NCBI GenBank assembly: GCA_965365345.1
Contig: CBDUBH010000002.1
Coordinates: 1-64,000, forward strand
DNA length: 64,000 nt
Source of the DNA: CBDUBH01 sp965365345
Lineage (GTDB): Bacteria > Bacteroidota > Ignavibacteria > Ignavibacteriales > SURF-24
Reading direction: 5' to 3'
Shown here: piece by piece, positions 1-9,321 of the stretch
Layout: each line of letters opens with the position of its first letter
Numbering within the stretch: the first letter of the stretch is position 1
Translations under genes and position numbers: made by a program
The notes under the pieces: model-generated
The model's input: only the letters and a program-made list of their open reading frames with translations
Told to the model about the DNA's origin: nothing
Database searches by the model: none

Positions 1-2180
1 TCTAATGATAGGGCAACACCTTTTGTTGTACCAAAATCTGAATTATTAGGAGCTATATATTGTATAGATTCTCCACCGGGGGTTCTTTGGAAATAGTTAT
101 TTGTACGATTAACTAATCCCTTAATGTTTTTATAGAAAGCAGTAATATTTAATGCTGCAGAATTTCCGAAAGATTGTCTTAAACCGATTTCATATTGAAT
201 TGTTTCTTCACTTTTGATTCTTCCATCAATAACATATTGTGGAGACATAGTTTTGAAAACAATGTAATCATAAATACCTGAATAAAGGTCATTTAAAGCA
301 GGTTGCTGTACAAATCTTCCGTATTGAGCATGGAATACTGTGTTATCGGTAACAGGGAAACCTAAACCAATACGTGGTGAAAATTCAAGTTCTGATTCTT
401 TTTGTTTGAAATCACCCGGATCAAAATTCTGAGGATCGCTTCCACCGGCATAAGGTAATGCAGGGTTAGCTAAAATATCAGTACGGGTATCAAAATAATC
501 AACTCTCAAACCTAAATTCAAAACTAGATCTTCTAACTCAAATCTGTCCTGAATATAGCCGTAAGCAAATAACGGAGTTTTAGGTCTAAAATCTTTATTT
601 GCATCATTTATACCGGTTTTGGTACGGCCGGTTACGTCATATCCGAAAACTGATGGTTGAAGATTTACAAATTTTTCTTCTTCTGTTGGCAATGCCTGAA
701 CTGCAGGAGTCATTAAACCAACCGGACCAATTGAATAAAATCTAACGATATTATAGCTACCACCAAATCCGATTTCTAACAAGTGATTATTAAATTGAGA
801 CGTAAGGTCTAAATCAAGAGTCATAGCATCATTTTGGTTTTTTGAGTAAAGATTGTTAACTCTACCAAAATTCCAAAAGATATCGTTTTCATCATATAAT
901 ACTCTTTGTCCATCTCTGGAAATTGTAGCACCTAGAGCAGCCAATCTTGAACTATCACCATAAGCGAATAGATCATCTTTAAAATGAGGATCATATTGCT
1001 CAAAATAATAAGATCTGAAACCAGCTGTAATATTATAGAAAGTGCTGTTACTTAATGTATGAGAAATTTTTCCACTGAATGAGTAATTATTTTGATCAAA
1101 TTCAGGGAAGAATTCAGAATTATTTTTTGCATAAGAATGAATATACTGTCTGCCATTACGGGTATTAATGTTAGCGCCAAATCTTGCAGTTAAACTACCA
1201 AAACTATGGTAAGTTTTTCCTGAAAATCTCCAGGTACCTGCACTATTATTAGGTTTTGCTGTATATTCTTTACCAATAGATGGGAATTTTATATCAATTG
1301 CTGAAGGATCAGCATCTTGATACCATCCGCGTTCCCCTGAAACGAATAATGTATGCTTAGCATTTCCGGGGATAAAAGGACCACCAAAAGTTGCTGAGTA
1401 GATATTATATCCGTAATCATCAGTAAAAGATGAACTGACTACATCAGCAAAAACTGAGTAATTAGGCGAGCCTGATTTTGTGGTAACGTTAATAATACCG
1501 GATTGTGCTTGTCCGTATTTAGCTTCATAACCACCAACCTGGAATGACATCTGCTCAATAGCATAATTACTTACTTGAGCAGCATTAGTGCCTGATAATA
1601 TATTATTTTGAGGAATACCATCTATAATATATAAAACTTCGTTTCCGCGTCCACCTCTAACGTTAAGTGTTGCATTTCCATCAGCACCACCACTACCTTC
1701 AGCCATAACAACGCCTGATTGAAGTGAAGCAATGTTGGAAACACCTCTTACCGGGAGTTTATTTATTTCTTCAGCATCAACTACTTTTACAGTATTTGTT
1801 GCTTTTTCTTCGAACATTTTTTTATCGGTAATAACAATTTCATCTAATGCTATACCGCTTGTAAGTTCAATATTCAATTCACGGGTAATACCGGCTACAA
1901 CTCTAATTTCTTTTAGTGTTTTAGATCCGTACCCTACATAACTCGCTTTTACATCATAAGTACCGGGAGTTATGTTCAAAATGTAATAGTCACCATTAAT
2001 GTCGGAAGCAGCACCAAGATCGGTGTTCATAATAATAACGTTTGCACCAATTAATGGCTCTTTTGTTTCTGAATCAATAATTTTTCCGGCTAATTTACCA
2101 ACCCCGGTTTGGGCAGATAAATTTGTGCCTAATAAAATTAGAATTGCACAAAGGAATCCTAATATACGATTTTTTTTCAT
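1..2180 (-). CDS. TonB-dependent outer-membrane receptor, 3' end outside window
   Basis: This is the N-terminal part (about 726 residues) of an outer-membrane TonB-dependent receptor; the gene runs off the left edge. A signal peptide (MKKNRILGFLCAILILLG, then SAQ) is followed by a carboxypeptidase-regulatory-like domain (about residues 25-105; IIDSETKEPLIGANVII, ITPGTYDVKASYVGYG). Next comes a plug domain (LPVRGVSNIASLQSGVV, TLNVRGGRGNEVLYIIDG), then beta-barrel sequence rich in alternating aromatics. The ATG at 2180 is preceded by AGGTGG, a good ribosome-binding site. The substrate cannot be told: such receptors import siderophores, cobalamin or glycans, and no SusD-like partner is visible. 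It lies downstream of the secreted protein at 2301-4070, with a strong hairpin between them, so it may be a separate unit. Confidence 0.9.
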   Translation of the reverse strand, partial: MKKNRILGFLCAILILLGTNLSAQTGVGKLAGKIIDSETKEPLIGANVIIMNTDLGAASDINGDYYILNITPGTYDVKASYVGYGSKTLKEIRVVAGITRELNIELTSGIALDEIVITDKKMFEEKATNTVKVVDAEEINKLPVRGVSNIASLQSGVVMAEGSGGADGNATLNVRGGRGNEVLYIIDGIPQNNILSGTNAAQVSNYAIEQMSFQVGGYEAKYGQAQSGIINVTTKSGSPNYSVFADVVSSSFTDDYGYNIYSATFGGPFIPGNAKHTLFVSGERGWYQDADPSAIDIKFPSIGKEYTAKPNNSAGTWRFSGKTYHSFGSLTARFGANINTRNGRQYIHSYAKNNSEFFPEFDQNNYSFSGKISHTLSNSTFYNITAGFRSYYFEQYDPHFKDDLFAYGDSSRLAALGATISRDGQRVLYDENDIFWNFGRVNNLYSKNQNDAMTLDLDLTSQFNNHLLEIGFGGSYNIVRFYSIGPVGLMTPAVQALPTEEEKFVNLQPSVFGYDVTGRTKTGINDANKDFRPKTPLFAYGYIQDRFELEDLVLNLGLRVDYFDTRTDILANPALPYAGGSDPQNFDPGDFKQKESELEFSPRIGLGFPVTDNTVFHAQYGRFVQQPALNDLYSGIYDYIVFKTMSPQYVIDGRIKSEETIQYEIGLRQSFGNSAALNITAFYKNIKGLVNRTNNYFQRTPGGESIQYIAPNNSDFGTTKGVALSL

Positions 2181-2238
2181 TTTACCACCTACAAAGTATT
2201 TAAAATCATTGCGGTTTGCAGACTGTTATAAAATAACA

Positions 2239-2272
2239 TATAGAATTCCCGGTATTTCACGGGAATTCTATA
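2239..2272 (-). terminator. Hairpin terminator after the T9SS cargo gene
   Basis: A perfect 12-bp inverted repeat (TATAGAATTCCC / GGGAATTCTATA) with a 10-nt loop starts 28 bp past the stop codon of the 2301-4070 gene. On the minus strand it is followed by TGTTATTTT. A second small hairpin (TGTTAT/ATAACA) follows at 2224-2238. The position and T-rich tail fit a Rho-independent terminator. Confidence 0.7.
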
Positions 2273-2300
2273 AGTTTGAATTAACCAAGAACCAAGGAAA

Positions 2301-4070
2301 TTACTTCATTAACATCATTTTTTTGCTGCTAACAAAGTTTCCAGCGCTAATCTTATAGATATATAATCCAGAAGCAAGATTTGAAGCGTTGAAAGAAACT
2401 TCATGTGAACCTTGATTTTGAACTTGATTTACTATAGTAGCAACTTCTTTACCTAAAACATCATAAACTTTCAAAGTAACCATACCTGCTTCAGGCAAGT
2501 TATATTTAATAGTTGTAGATGGGTTAAAAGGATTAGGATAGTTTTGTTCAAGTTCAAAAGAATTTACTACAGTAGCTTCATCTTCAACACCAACTACGAT
2601 GTCAACTTCCATTTCATCATAATACCAAGCTGATTCATCAGAAGCTTCATTGTTATCTGCAAATAAGCTGGTTCCAGGAATAGCATCAACCATGTATACG
2701 AAATGCAAGGTATTAGTAGTTCCTTCACCTTCAGACATAACGATATATGGATATGATTCTTGAGTATTTTGTTCACCAACTAAGATTTCAGGAGCTGAGA
2801 ATGATTTTCCACCATCACCTGAAGTTACATAATATAAATCAGTATAATGAATAGCTACTGTACCATTATAGATATTTGGAGTTCCGCCAGGAGTTGCTGC
2901 ATATTCAGGACCTTGCCAAGCAATAACAACTTTATTTCCATCAGGAGAAACAGCCGGAACAGGATAAGCACTACCGAAACCGTTACCAGGACGAGCATAA
3001 CTATCATCAGCGTATAATGTTGTTTCAACATTTTGATCTGAAATTGCTAACCATTGTCTGTCTCTGCTGTTCCAATAAACTGCAGGGAAAGCGAAAGTGG
3101 TATCTTCTCCATTTACGTAGTAAGAATAACCATTCGCTGCAATATGTCTTACACCATTATTATCAACAACTCCATTAACTTGACCGAAGTTTTCAATAAT
3201 TAGAGTATAACCAGGACGGTTTGCAACTTCTGTAATACCGTCATAAGCAATTTCTTCAAATTCCCAAGTTGCACCTTGATCATTTGAATAATTAATACCA
3301 ACGAAATCTGCTGAATCTTGTACAAAACCTTCAAATGGACCGTTACCTTTAACTGTCCAAGCACCAAAATGCATTAAATATTGTCCATTTGGAGAAGTTT
3401 TTACATAATATTCACTCGGCCAAGCAGTAGCTCTTTCAGGATCTAAAACACCAACTTGTGTAGGTGCAGTAGCGAAATCGTCAGTAGATTTGTAAAGAAC
3501 ACCATTAGCATTAGTTACAAAAACTGTTCCATCAGGAAGATAAGCGAATCCTGGGAAGTTACCTGCAATAACATGAGCGCTTCTTTCTGTAACTGAAAAA
3601 TCTTCCATAGAAACATTAAATAACCAAGAATTACCACCGGAATGGGTCATGATCAAACCTTGACCTGCCAATGGACCTTCTTTAGCTACTTGAACTGTTC
3701 CCCAACCGTGTGATCCGGTTGAATGTAATTTAGAAACTGCAAAACCTTCTGCTTTGCTACCAACAAAGAAGTGAACTTCTCTGGCAGTAACAGTAGAAGA
3801 TCTAAACATAGCTGTACCGAAAACAAGACCTTCATACAAATCAATCATTTGAGGTATGGTATTGTTACCGGCATAATCATAATCAGTTAAAAGTAATTGT
3901 TCGCCAACCGCAACTTTTTTTACGGTATTTGGTGATGTTGATTCAGCACCGGCTTGTTCGATTTGTGCCTCATTAGCTTTTTGAGCCTTTTGAACTTTTA
4001 ATGCTTGCGCATTAGTTAAGCCCATAGTCCCAACAAGAAAAGCGGCTAATAGTAGAAGGCGTTTTGTCAT
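2301..4070 (-). CDS. Secreted Asp-box beta-propeller-like protein with T9SS type A sorting domain
   Basis: A 589-residue protein, probably exported by the Sec system and then by type IX secretion to the cell surface or medium. A signal peptide (MTKRLLLLAAFLVGTMGLTNAQ) leads into a repetitive body with Asp-box-like motifs (NYSNDQGATWEF, TSGDGGKSFS) as in sialidase/BNR propellers. The last 85 or so residues are a canonical C-terminal sorting domain (NYPNPFNPSTTIKYNLP, VYDVLGKEVAT, ASGLYIYKI). No catalytic residues of a sialidase are recognisable, so the activity is unknown. The ATG has AAGGAG upstream. Of all genes here this is the clearest cargo for the SprA channel at 34-41 kb. Confidence 0.85.
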   Translation of the reverse strand: MTKRLLLLAAFLVGTMGLTNAQALKVQKAQKANEAQIEQAGAESTSPNTVKKVAVGEQLLLTDYDYAGNNTIPQMIDLYEGLVFGTAMFRSSTVTAREVHFFVGSKAEGFAVSKLHSTGSHGWGTVQVAKEGPLAGQGLIMTHSGGNSWLFNVSMEDFSVTERSAHVIAGNFPGFAYLPDGTVFVTNANGVLYKSTDDFATAPTQVGVLDPERATAWPSEYYVKTSPNGQYLMHFGAWTVKGNGPFEGFVQDSADFVGINYSNDQGATWEFEEIAYDGITEVANRPGYTLIIENFGQVNGVVDNNGVRHIAANGYSYYVNGEDTTFAFPAVYWNSRDRQWLAISDQNVETTLYADDSYARPGNGFGSAYPVPAVSPDGNKVVIAWQGPEYAATPGGTPNIYNGTVAIHYTDLYYVTSGDGGKSFSAPEILVGEQNTQESYPYIVMSEGEGTTNTLHFVYMVDAIPGTSLFADNNEASDESAWYYDEMEVDIVVGVEDEATVVNSFELEQNYPNPFNPSTTIKYNLPEAGMVTLKVYDVLGKEVATIVNQVQNQGSHEVSFNASNLASGLYIYKISAGNFVSSKKMMLMK

Positions 4071-4109
4071 AATATGACTCCTTTCATTGTGAGAAGTGAA
4101 TGATGAATT

Positions 4110-4138
4110 AATGTAATATTATAAGTGTACTTTGTCAA
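4110..4138 (-). promoter_or_regulatory. Putative sigma-70 promoter of the T9SS cargo gene
   Basis: Read on the minus strand, a consensus TTGACA (4133-4138) is followed 17 bp later by TACATT (4110-4115). A perfect TATAAT (4118-4123) also lies only 9 bp after TTGACA, so which hexamer is the -10 is unclear. It lies 40-70 bp upstream of the start codon, which has its own AAGGAG. Confidence 0.4.
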
Positions 4139-4155
4139 GTTTCATCAAATAATAT

Positions 4156-4476
4156 TTATGAGAACGATTGAATTTTCTGAATAAACTGGGATTTGGGAAC
4201 AGCACCAATTATTTGATCAACAACTTGACCGTTCTTTATAAATAAAACCGTAGGAATGCTTCTAACACCGTATTTTGCTGCTACTTGAGCATTATCATCA
4301 ACATCAAGTTTTCCTACTTTTATTTTTCCTTCATATTCGTTTGCAAGTTCTTCAATAATGGGTGCAATCATACGGCAAGGCCCGCACCAAGCAGCCCAAA
4401 AATCAACAATTACAGGCAGGTTTGATTGTAAAGCTTCGTTATCGAAATTAGAATCAGTGAACTCAAAAGGCTTCAT
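4156..4476 (-). CDS. trxA: Thioredoxin
   Basis: A 106-residue cytoplasmic thioredoxin of normal length that reduces protein disulfides using electrons from thioredoxin reductase. The redox motif W30-C31-G32-P33-C34 is intact, as are the buried Asp25 and the cis-proline segment (VRSIPTVLFIKNGQ). AAGGAG sits 7 bp before the ATG. The gene stands alone: a well-formed sigma-70 promoter lies about 100 bp upstream (4573-4601). The next gene downstream has its own promoter-like site. Confidence 0.96.
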   Translation of the reverse strand: MKPFEFTDSNFDNEALQSNLPVIVDFWAAWCGPCRMIAPIIEELANEYEGKIKVGKLDVDDNAQVAAKYGVRSIPTVLFIKNGQVVDQIIGAVPKSQFIQKIQSFS

Positions 4477-4506
4477 AAAAACTCCTTCATTATAGAACCG
4501 GGAAAG

Positions 4507-4553
4507 TTTTTCAACTTCTTAAATTAGAGAATTAAATTATTAAAGTTGAAAAA
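4507..4553 (-). repeat. Inverted repeat in the trxA 5' leader
   Basis: Perfect 11-bp arms TTTTTCAACTT (4507-4517) and AAGTTGAAAAA (4543-4553) separated by 25 nt, entirely inside the predicted trxA leader. They could form a stem in the mRNA or an operator. The stem is AT-rich and has no T-run after it, so it does not look like a terminator. Confidence 0.4.
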
Positions 4554-4572
4554 GTGATTTTTATGTCCCCAT

Positions 4573-4601
4573 ATTATAACGAAGAAAATCCATTAGTTCA
4601 A
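4573..4601 (-). promoter_or_regulatory. Sigma-70 promoter of trxA
   Basis: On the minus strand, TTGAAC (4596-4601) and a perfect TATAAT (4573-4578) are separated by exactly 17 bp. The -10 lies inside one arm of a 12-bp inverted repeat (CCATATTATAAC at 4569-4580, GTTATAATATGG at 4643-4654), which might be a regulator site. Predicted leader length is about 90 nt. Confidence 0.65.
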
Positions 4602-4875
4602 GTATTTTTTTTAACTTGATCAAATTAAATTTTATTATTTCTGTTATAATATGGTAATATTGAATAATGTTAAACCTAATCAATAAAATCAATATGCCCG
4701 TTTAAATTTAAATTTTACGGTAACCCGTTAAAATTATCTTTAAAAATTCCGGTTTATATGTTAACTGACCTCAAAAAGAATTTCTATTAATTTAAATACA
4801 AAAAATATTTTAAGTTTGCAGTTTAAATTATTTTACACTGTTTTTAAACCGGTAATTCCGGAAGCAAAGAAAATA

Positions 4876-5691
4876 CTAAAATCCTTTACAAATTTTATCG
4901 CCCACATAATTAACAACATATTCTCCGCCATCAACATTTATAACATTACCGGAGATAAAATAAGAATTTTCATTTGATAAAAGAACGATAGCTTTTGCAA
5001 CATCTTCAGGAGTAGTTAATTTTCCGGCAGGATTTTTTGTTAAAGCTGCATCAATCATTTTATCGTTACCCGGAATTTTTCTTAAAGCGGGAGTATCAGT
5101 AACTCCTGCCATAATTGAATTTGCGGTAACGCCCATAAATCCAAGTTCAACCGCAATTTGTCTGATGTAAGATTCAATAGCCGCTTTAGCTGCAGAAACT
5201 GCACCGTAAGCAGGAATTACTGTTTGAGAGCCGGCGCTGGTTAAAGCAAATATTCTGCCGCCTTCTGAGAGTAATTCTCTGAATAATAATCCTTGGGTCC
5301 AATAAACAAGTGCATTTGCCATAACATCAAGAGTCATTTCAAGTTGTGATTGGCTTAAAGCATCTTTTTCAGTTTTAGCAAAGAAAGGTTTTAATGCTCC
5401 AAAAGCTAGTGAATGAATCAACACTTTTACTTTTGAATTATCTTCAGCTAAAATATTTTTCATTTCATCAAGGGTTTCATTTCTTTTATTCTGATCTGCA
5501 GCATTAAGATTAAAGAAAACTGCTTTGCTGCCGGCAGCTTCAATTTGTTTTTTTATTTCATCAACGTTCGGCATAGTTGCCTGTCTATCAAGATGAACAC
5601 CGAAAATATTATATCCGTTTTTTGCGAGTTCAATTGCGGAAGCACCGCCAAATCCACTTGAGGCACCAAGTATTAAAGCCCAACTTTTCAT
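4876..5691 (-). CDS. fabL: Enoyl-[acyl-carrier-protein] reductase, FabL-like SDR
   Basis: A 271-residue short-chain dehydrogenase, most likely the enoyl-ACP reductase that completes each fatty-acid elongation cycle with NAD(P)H. The dinucleotide motif G9-ASSGFG15 is of the classical SDR kind. The catalytic pair is Tyr162-x6-Lys169 (YGAVSAAK); this six-residue spacing marks FabI/FabL enoyl reductases rather than ordinary SDRs (x3). NPAGKLTTPEDVA and NVINVDGGE fit the C-terminal half. No strong ribosome site precedes the ATG. It stands alone with its own promoter-like site. A different SDR reductase is possible but less likely. Confidence 0.75.
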   Translation of the reverse strand: MKSWALILGASSGFGGASAIELAKNGYNIFGVHLDRQATMPNVDEIKKQIEAAGSKAVFFNLNAADQNKRNETLDEMKNILAEDNSKVKVLIHSLAFGALKPFFAKTEKDALSQSQLEMTLDVMANALVYWTQGLLFRELLSEGGRIFALTSAGSQTVIPAYGAVSAAKAAIESYIRQIAVELGFMGVTANSIMAGVTDTPALRKIPGNDKMIDAALTKNPAGKLTTPEDVAKAIVLLSNENSYFISGNVINVDGGEYVVNYVGDKICKGF

Positions 5692-5748
5692 TTTGTTTTT
5701 TTTCCTGTCAAAATTTTAGCAATCAAATTTATTTGAAATTAAAAAATC

Positions 5749-5777
5749 ATAATACAAAATAAATTTAAGTTATTCAA
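5749..5777 (-). promoter_or_regulatory. Putative sigma-70 promoter of the fabL-like gene
   Basis: TTGAAT (5772-5777) and TATTAT (5749-5754) are 17 bp apart on the minus strand, about 58 bp before the start codon. A 9-bp inverted repeat (TTATTCAAT/ATTGAATAA, 5770-5778 with 5805-5813) overlaps the -35; it may instead be part of the dnaE 3' end. Confidence 0.45.
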
Positions 5778-5835
5778 TTTTATTAAATAAATAAAATACA
5801 CTTTATTGAATAATAAACAAGTATAATTCAATATT

Positions 5836-8800
5836 TCAAGTGCAATAAAGAAGTGAATCCTCATCCAGTAAATCAATTAGTTCCTTAACAATTTCCGATG
5901 AAATATTAATGCGGTATTTTTGCACGTAAAACAATCTGGGTCTGGTTGATCCATTTTGAATTTGTAAAACAACGGGAATATTTCCGCTGTACTTTTTAAA
6001 TATCTGTTCAAGTTTTACAATTGTATTTTCATCATGATTATTATAATCAAGTTTTATGCGGATACTTTTTGTTAATTGATTTTTTGCTTCACTTAAAGGA
6101 ATGACATTTTCAATTTGTAATTTAATAGAATCACCGCTGCTTTCAGGTTTTCCAATTGCAAATATTGGAGCTTCCTGTTTTATATACTGGCCTACTTTTT
6201 CGTAAATTTTGCTAAACATTAAGCACTCGCAGGAGCCGGAGAAATCATCAAGTGTAAAGAATGCCATATTCTTTCCGCTCTTATCCATTTTAGTTTTAAG
6301 ATCGGTAATAACTCCGCAAGCCCTTACCATATCAACATCTTCCATAGTTTCGGTTTCACCTAATTCCACAGTGGCAAATGATCTGTATTCAATTTCATAT
6401 TTACGCAGCGGATGATCTGTTAAATAAAACCCCAGTACTTCCCTTTCTTTTGCAAGTTCCTCTTGTGAAGACCAAGGCTGAACTTCCGGTAAAACCGGTT
6501 CTTCAATTTTTACTTCTTCTGCAATTTCACCAAATAGACTATTTTCCATTGCCAAAGTTGAATTTTGAACTTTGCTTCCGAAATTAAGTGCTTCTTCAAC
6601 AGCGAAAAATTTTTGTGCTCTTGTGCCGGGCATTTTATCGAATGCGCCTGCTAAAATCAATCCTTCTATCGTTCTTTTATTTACAATCCGTGTATCAACA
6701 TTTGCACAAAAATCATAAATGCTTGCAAAATTTCTGCCTAAATTTTCTTTTGCTGTTTTGATGGCTTCAACCGCATTTACTCCAACATTTTTAATGGCGC
6801 TCATTCCGAAAACAACTTTTCCGTTTGTAACATCAAAATAAACTGAAGGATGATTAACATCAGGACATAAAACTTCGATCTTTAATTTTCTGCAATCTTC
6901 AAGCAGAGTTGTAATTTTGGAAATGTCGTTTAGTTCGTTAGTTAAATTTGCCGCAAGAAATTCCGCAGTGTAATGCGCTTTTAAATATGCAGTTTGATAA
7001 GCGACAATACTGTAGGCAACAGCATGACTTTTATTAAATCCGTAATTCGCAAATTTATCTATGGCATCAAAAATTTCAGAAGCAATTTTTTGTGAGATAC
7101 CGTTTTTAACAGCACCTTCAACGAAAATTGTTTTTTGTTCTTTCATTGCCTGAAGATCTTTTTTACCCATAGCTCTGCGTAGAATATCAGCATCGGCAAG
7201 ACTCATTCCCGCAACTTTATTTGCTATCTGAATTACTTGTTCCTGATAAACAATAATTCCATAAGTTTCTTTTAATATTTCTTCAAGTACAGGATGAAGA
7301 TATTCAACTTTTGCTTCGCCGTGTTTCCGTTTAATAAAATCATCAATAAAATCCATAGGTCCAGGACGGTACAAAGCATTCATCGCTGAAAGATCTTGAA
7401 TACAGGTCGGCTTTAACTTACGCAAATACTCACGCATTGGTCCGGATTCAAACTGAAATACCGCTGTTGTTTGTCCTTTTGAATATAACTGATAAGTTTT
7501 TTCATCATCAACGGGAATATCATCGAGTTCAATTTCAACGCCGTGATTCTTTTTGATGAGATCGATTGTATCTTTCAAAATTGTTAATGTTCGTAAACCT
7601 AGAAAATCCATTTTCAACAGACCTGCAGAATCCAACTCCTTCATATTGAATTGAGTAACAATTTCATTTGAGCCATTAGGAGATGATAAAGGAACATGAT
7701 CGCTAACTTCACCCGGAGTAATAACAACGCCCGCAGCGTGTTTAGATGCATTACGATTCATCCCTTCAAGAATTTTGGCGTATTTAATTAATTCTTGAAT
7801 TTGAGGATCTTTTGATTCGTTCACCCATTTTAACTCGGGTACTTCTTTTAATGCCTGATCAATTGTATAAACTTTTCCGAACTTACTTGGGATAAATTTG
7901 TTGATACTATTAACAGTTGCCAGTGGAATTCTTAACACACGTGCAACATCTTTTATTACTGCCTTTGATGAAAGTCTGTTAAAGGTTACAATCTGACTTA
8001 CGGAAGCTTCGCCATATTTTTCGCGAACATAATCAATAACTTCACCGCGTTTGTCATCAGCAAAATCAACGTCAATATCGGGCATTGATTTACGAGCGGG
8101 ATTTAAAAATCTTTCAAACAAAAGTGAGTATTGTAATGGATCGACATTTGTAATTCCAAGTGTATAAGCGATCAAACTTCCAGCAGCGCTACCTCTACCG
8201 GGACCGACAAATATTCCTCTATTTTTTGCAGCGTTAATAAAATCCTGAACGATCAGAAAATAACCCGAGTAACCCATTTCTTTTATGGTTTGTAATTCGT
8301 AATTAAAACGGTCATCAATCTCAGTTGTAATTTTATTAAATCTTTTATGAAGTCCTTCACGTGCGATAATTTCAAAATACTCATCCAAAGTTTTTGCGCC
8401 TGATTCTTTTGGTATTGGAAAATCAGGATGAAGATGCCCTTCAAAATCTATGCTCAGGTCGATCTTATCATTTATTTCGTAAGTGCTTTCAATAGCTTGC
8501 GGATACTTACGGAAAAGTTTTTTCATTTCTTCATCAGATTTAAAATAAACCTGATCAGTTTCATATCGTAATTGATGATAATCCGCCGTGCCGGTTTTAT
8601 CCCCGAGCAGCAATAAAATATTGTGTGCGATTGCATGATCTTTTTCTATATAGTGGCAATCGTTAGTGCCGACTAATTTTATTCCTAATTCTTTTGAAAG
8701 TTTAGGCATTCCTTCGAGCACATATCTTTCGCGCTCAATATTATGATCCTGAATTTCAAGGTAAAAATCATCGCCGAACATTTCTTTAAATCTAATTGCA

Positions 8801-9291
8801 ACGGATTTTGCTTTTTCATAATTTCCATTTATAAGATCAACTGCAACAACTCCGCCTGCGCAGGCACTTGTAGCTATTAAACCTTCTTTATATTGTTCAA
8901 GCAATTCCATATCGATGCGCGGGCGGTAGTAAAATCCTTGTGTGTGTCCGTATGTGGAAAGCTTCATTAAATTTTTGTAGCCGGTCTTATTTTTTGCAAG
9001 AAGCACAAGATGATTATAGTGTTTAGATTTTTTTCTTCCGGGAATTTCATTGGCTTTACCGCGGTCAAATCTGCTGCCATCAACAACAATGTATGCTTCC
9101 ATCCCCACTATTGGCTTGATGCCTTCCTTTTTAGCTTTGCGGTAAAATTCAGCTATGCCGTACATAACTCCGTGATCTGTTAATGCAACCGCCGGCATAT
9201 TATTTTTCTTTGCGGCGTAAACTAACGCTTCAACAGTGCAGGCGCCATCCTGCAAGCTGTAATGTGTATGATTATGTAAATGTGTAAACAT
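5836..9291 (-). CDS. dnaE: DNA polymerase III subunit alpha
   Basis: The 1151-residue replicative polymerase of the DnaE1 type. The PHP domain is at the N terminus (THLHNHTHYSLQDG, residues 3-16; LTDHGVMYG) and keeps its histidines. The polymerase active site has GPGRGSAAGS (363-372) and the catalytic acids in P404-DIDVDF. YRPGPMDFI and ANYGFNKSHAVAY mark the thumb and fingers. A tandem helix-hairpin-helix region and an OB domain (ACGVITDLKTKMDKSGKNMA) follow. The length matches the family. It appears to be a single-gene unit, with an AT-rich upstream region and a palindromic repeat between it and dut. Confidence 0.97.
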   Translation of the reverse strand: MFTHLHNHTHYSLQDGACTVEALVYAAKKNNMPAVALTDHGVMYGIAEFYRKAKKEGIKPIVGMEAYIVVDGSRFDRGKANEIPGRKKSKHYNHLVLLAKNKTGYKNLMKLSTYGHTQGFYYRPRIDMELLEQYKEGLIATSACAGGVVAVDLINGNYEKAKSVAIRFKEMFGDDFYLEIQDHNIERERYVLEGMPKLSKELGIKLVGTNDCHYIEKDHAIAHNILLLLGDKTGTADYHQLRYETDQVYFKSDEEMKKLFRKYPQAIESTYEINDKIDLSIDFEGHLHPDFPIPKESGAKTLDEYFEIIAREGLHKRFNKITTEIDDRFNYELQTIKEMGYSGYFLIVQDFINAAKNRGIFVGPGRGSAAGSLIAYTLGITNVDPLQYSLLFERFLNPARKSMPDIDVDFADDKRGEVIDYVREKYGEASVSQIVTFNRLSSKAVIKDVARVLRIPLATVNSINKFIPSKFGKVYTIDQALKEVPELKWVNESKDPQIQELIKYAKILEGMNRNASKHAAGVVITPGEVSDHVPLSSPNGSNEIVTQFNMKELDSAGLLKMDFLGLRTLTILKDTIDLIKKNHGVEIELDDIPVDDEKTYQLYSKGQTTAVFQFESGPMREYLRKLKPTCIQDLSAMNALYRPGPMDFIDDFIKRKHGEAKVEYLHPVLEEILKETYGIIVYQEQVIQIANKVAGMSLADADILRRAMGKKDLQAMKEQKTIFVEGAVKNGISQKIASEIFDAIDKFANYGFNKSHAVAYSIVAYQTAYLKAHYTAEFLAANLTNELNDISKITTLLEDCRKLKIEVLCPDVNHPSVYFDVTNGKVVFGMSAIKNVGVNAVEAIKTAKENLGRNFASIYDFCANVDTRIVNKRTIEGLILAGAFDKMPGTRAQKFFAVEEALNFGSKVQNSTLAMENSLFGEIAEEVKIEEPVLPEVQPWSSQEELAKEREVLGFYLTDHPLRKYEIEYRSFATVELGETETMEDVDMVRACGVITDLKTKMDKSGKNMAFFTLDDFSGSCECLMFSKIYEKVGQYIKQEAPIFAIGKPESSGDSIKLQIENVIPLSEAKNQLTKSIRIKLDYNNHDENTIVKLEQIFKKYSGNIPVVLQIQNGSTRPRLFYVQKYRINISSEIVKELIDLLDEDSLLYCT

Positions 9292-9321
9292 CTTTTTAAT
9301 TAATAATGAATAATTAATAAT

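Larger units (their letters stand above)
4477..4875. other. 399-bp intergenic region with trxA promoter and inverted repeats
   Basis: AT-rich non-coding stretch between fabL and trxA. It holds the trxA promoter, an 11-bp inverted repeat in the trxA leader (4507-4517 with 4543-4553), and a perfect 12-bp inverted repeat (4569-4580 with 4643-4654) that covers the -10 box. It also holds weak CCGGTTTA/TAAACCGG arms (4749-4756, 4845-4852). I see no tRNA or conserved protein in it. Confidence 0.6.

Noticed and set aside
4645..4650. Plus-strand TATAAT as a divergent promoter between trxA and fabL
   Set aside because: No -35 at 16-18 bp; it would run antisense into fabL. It is explained by the inverted repeat.
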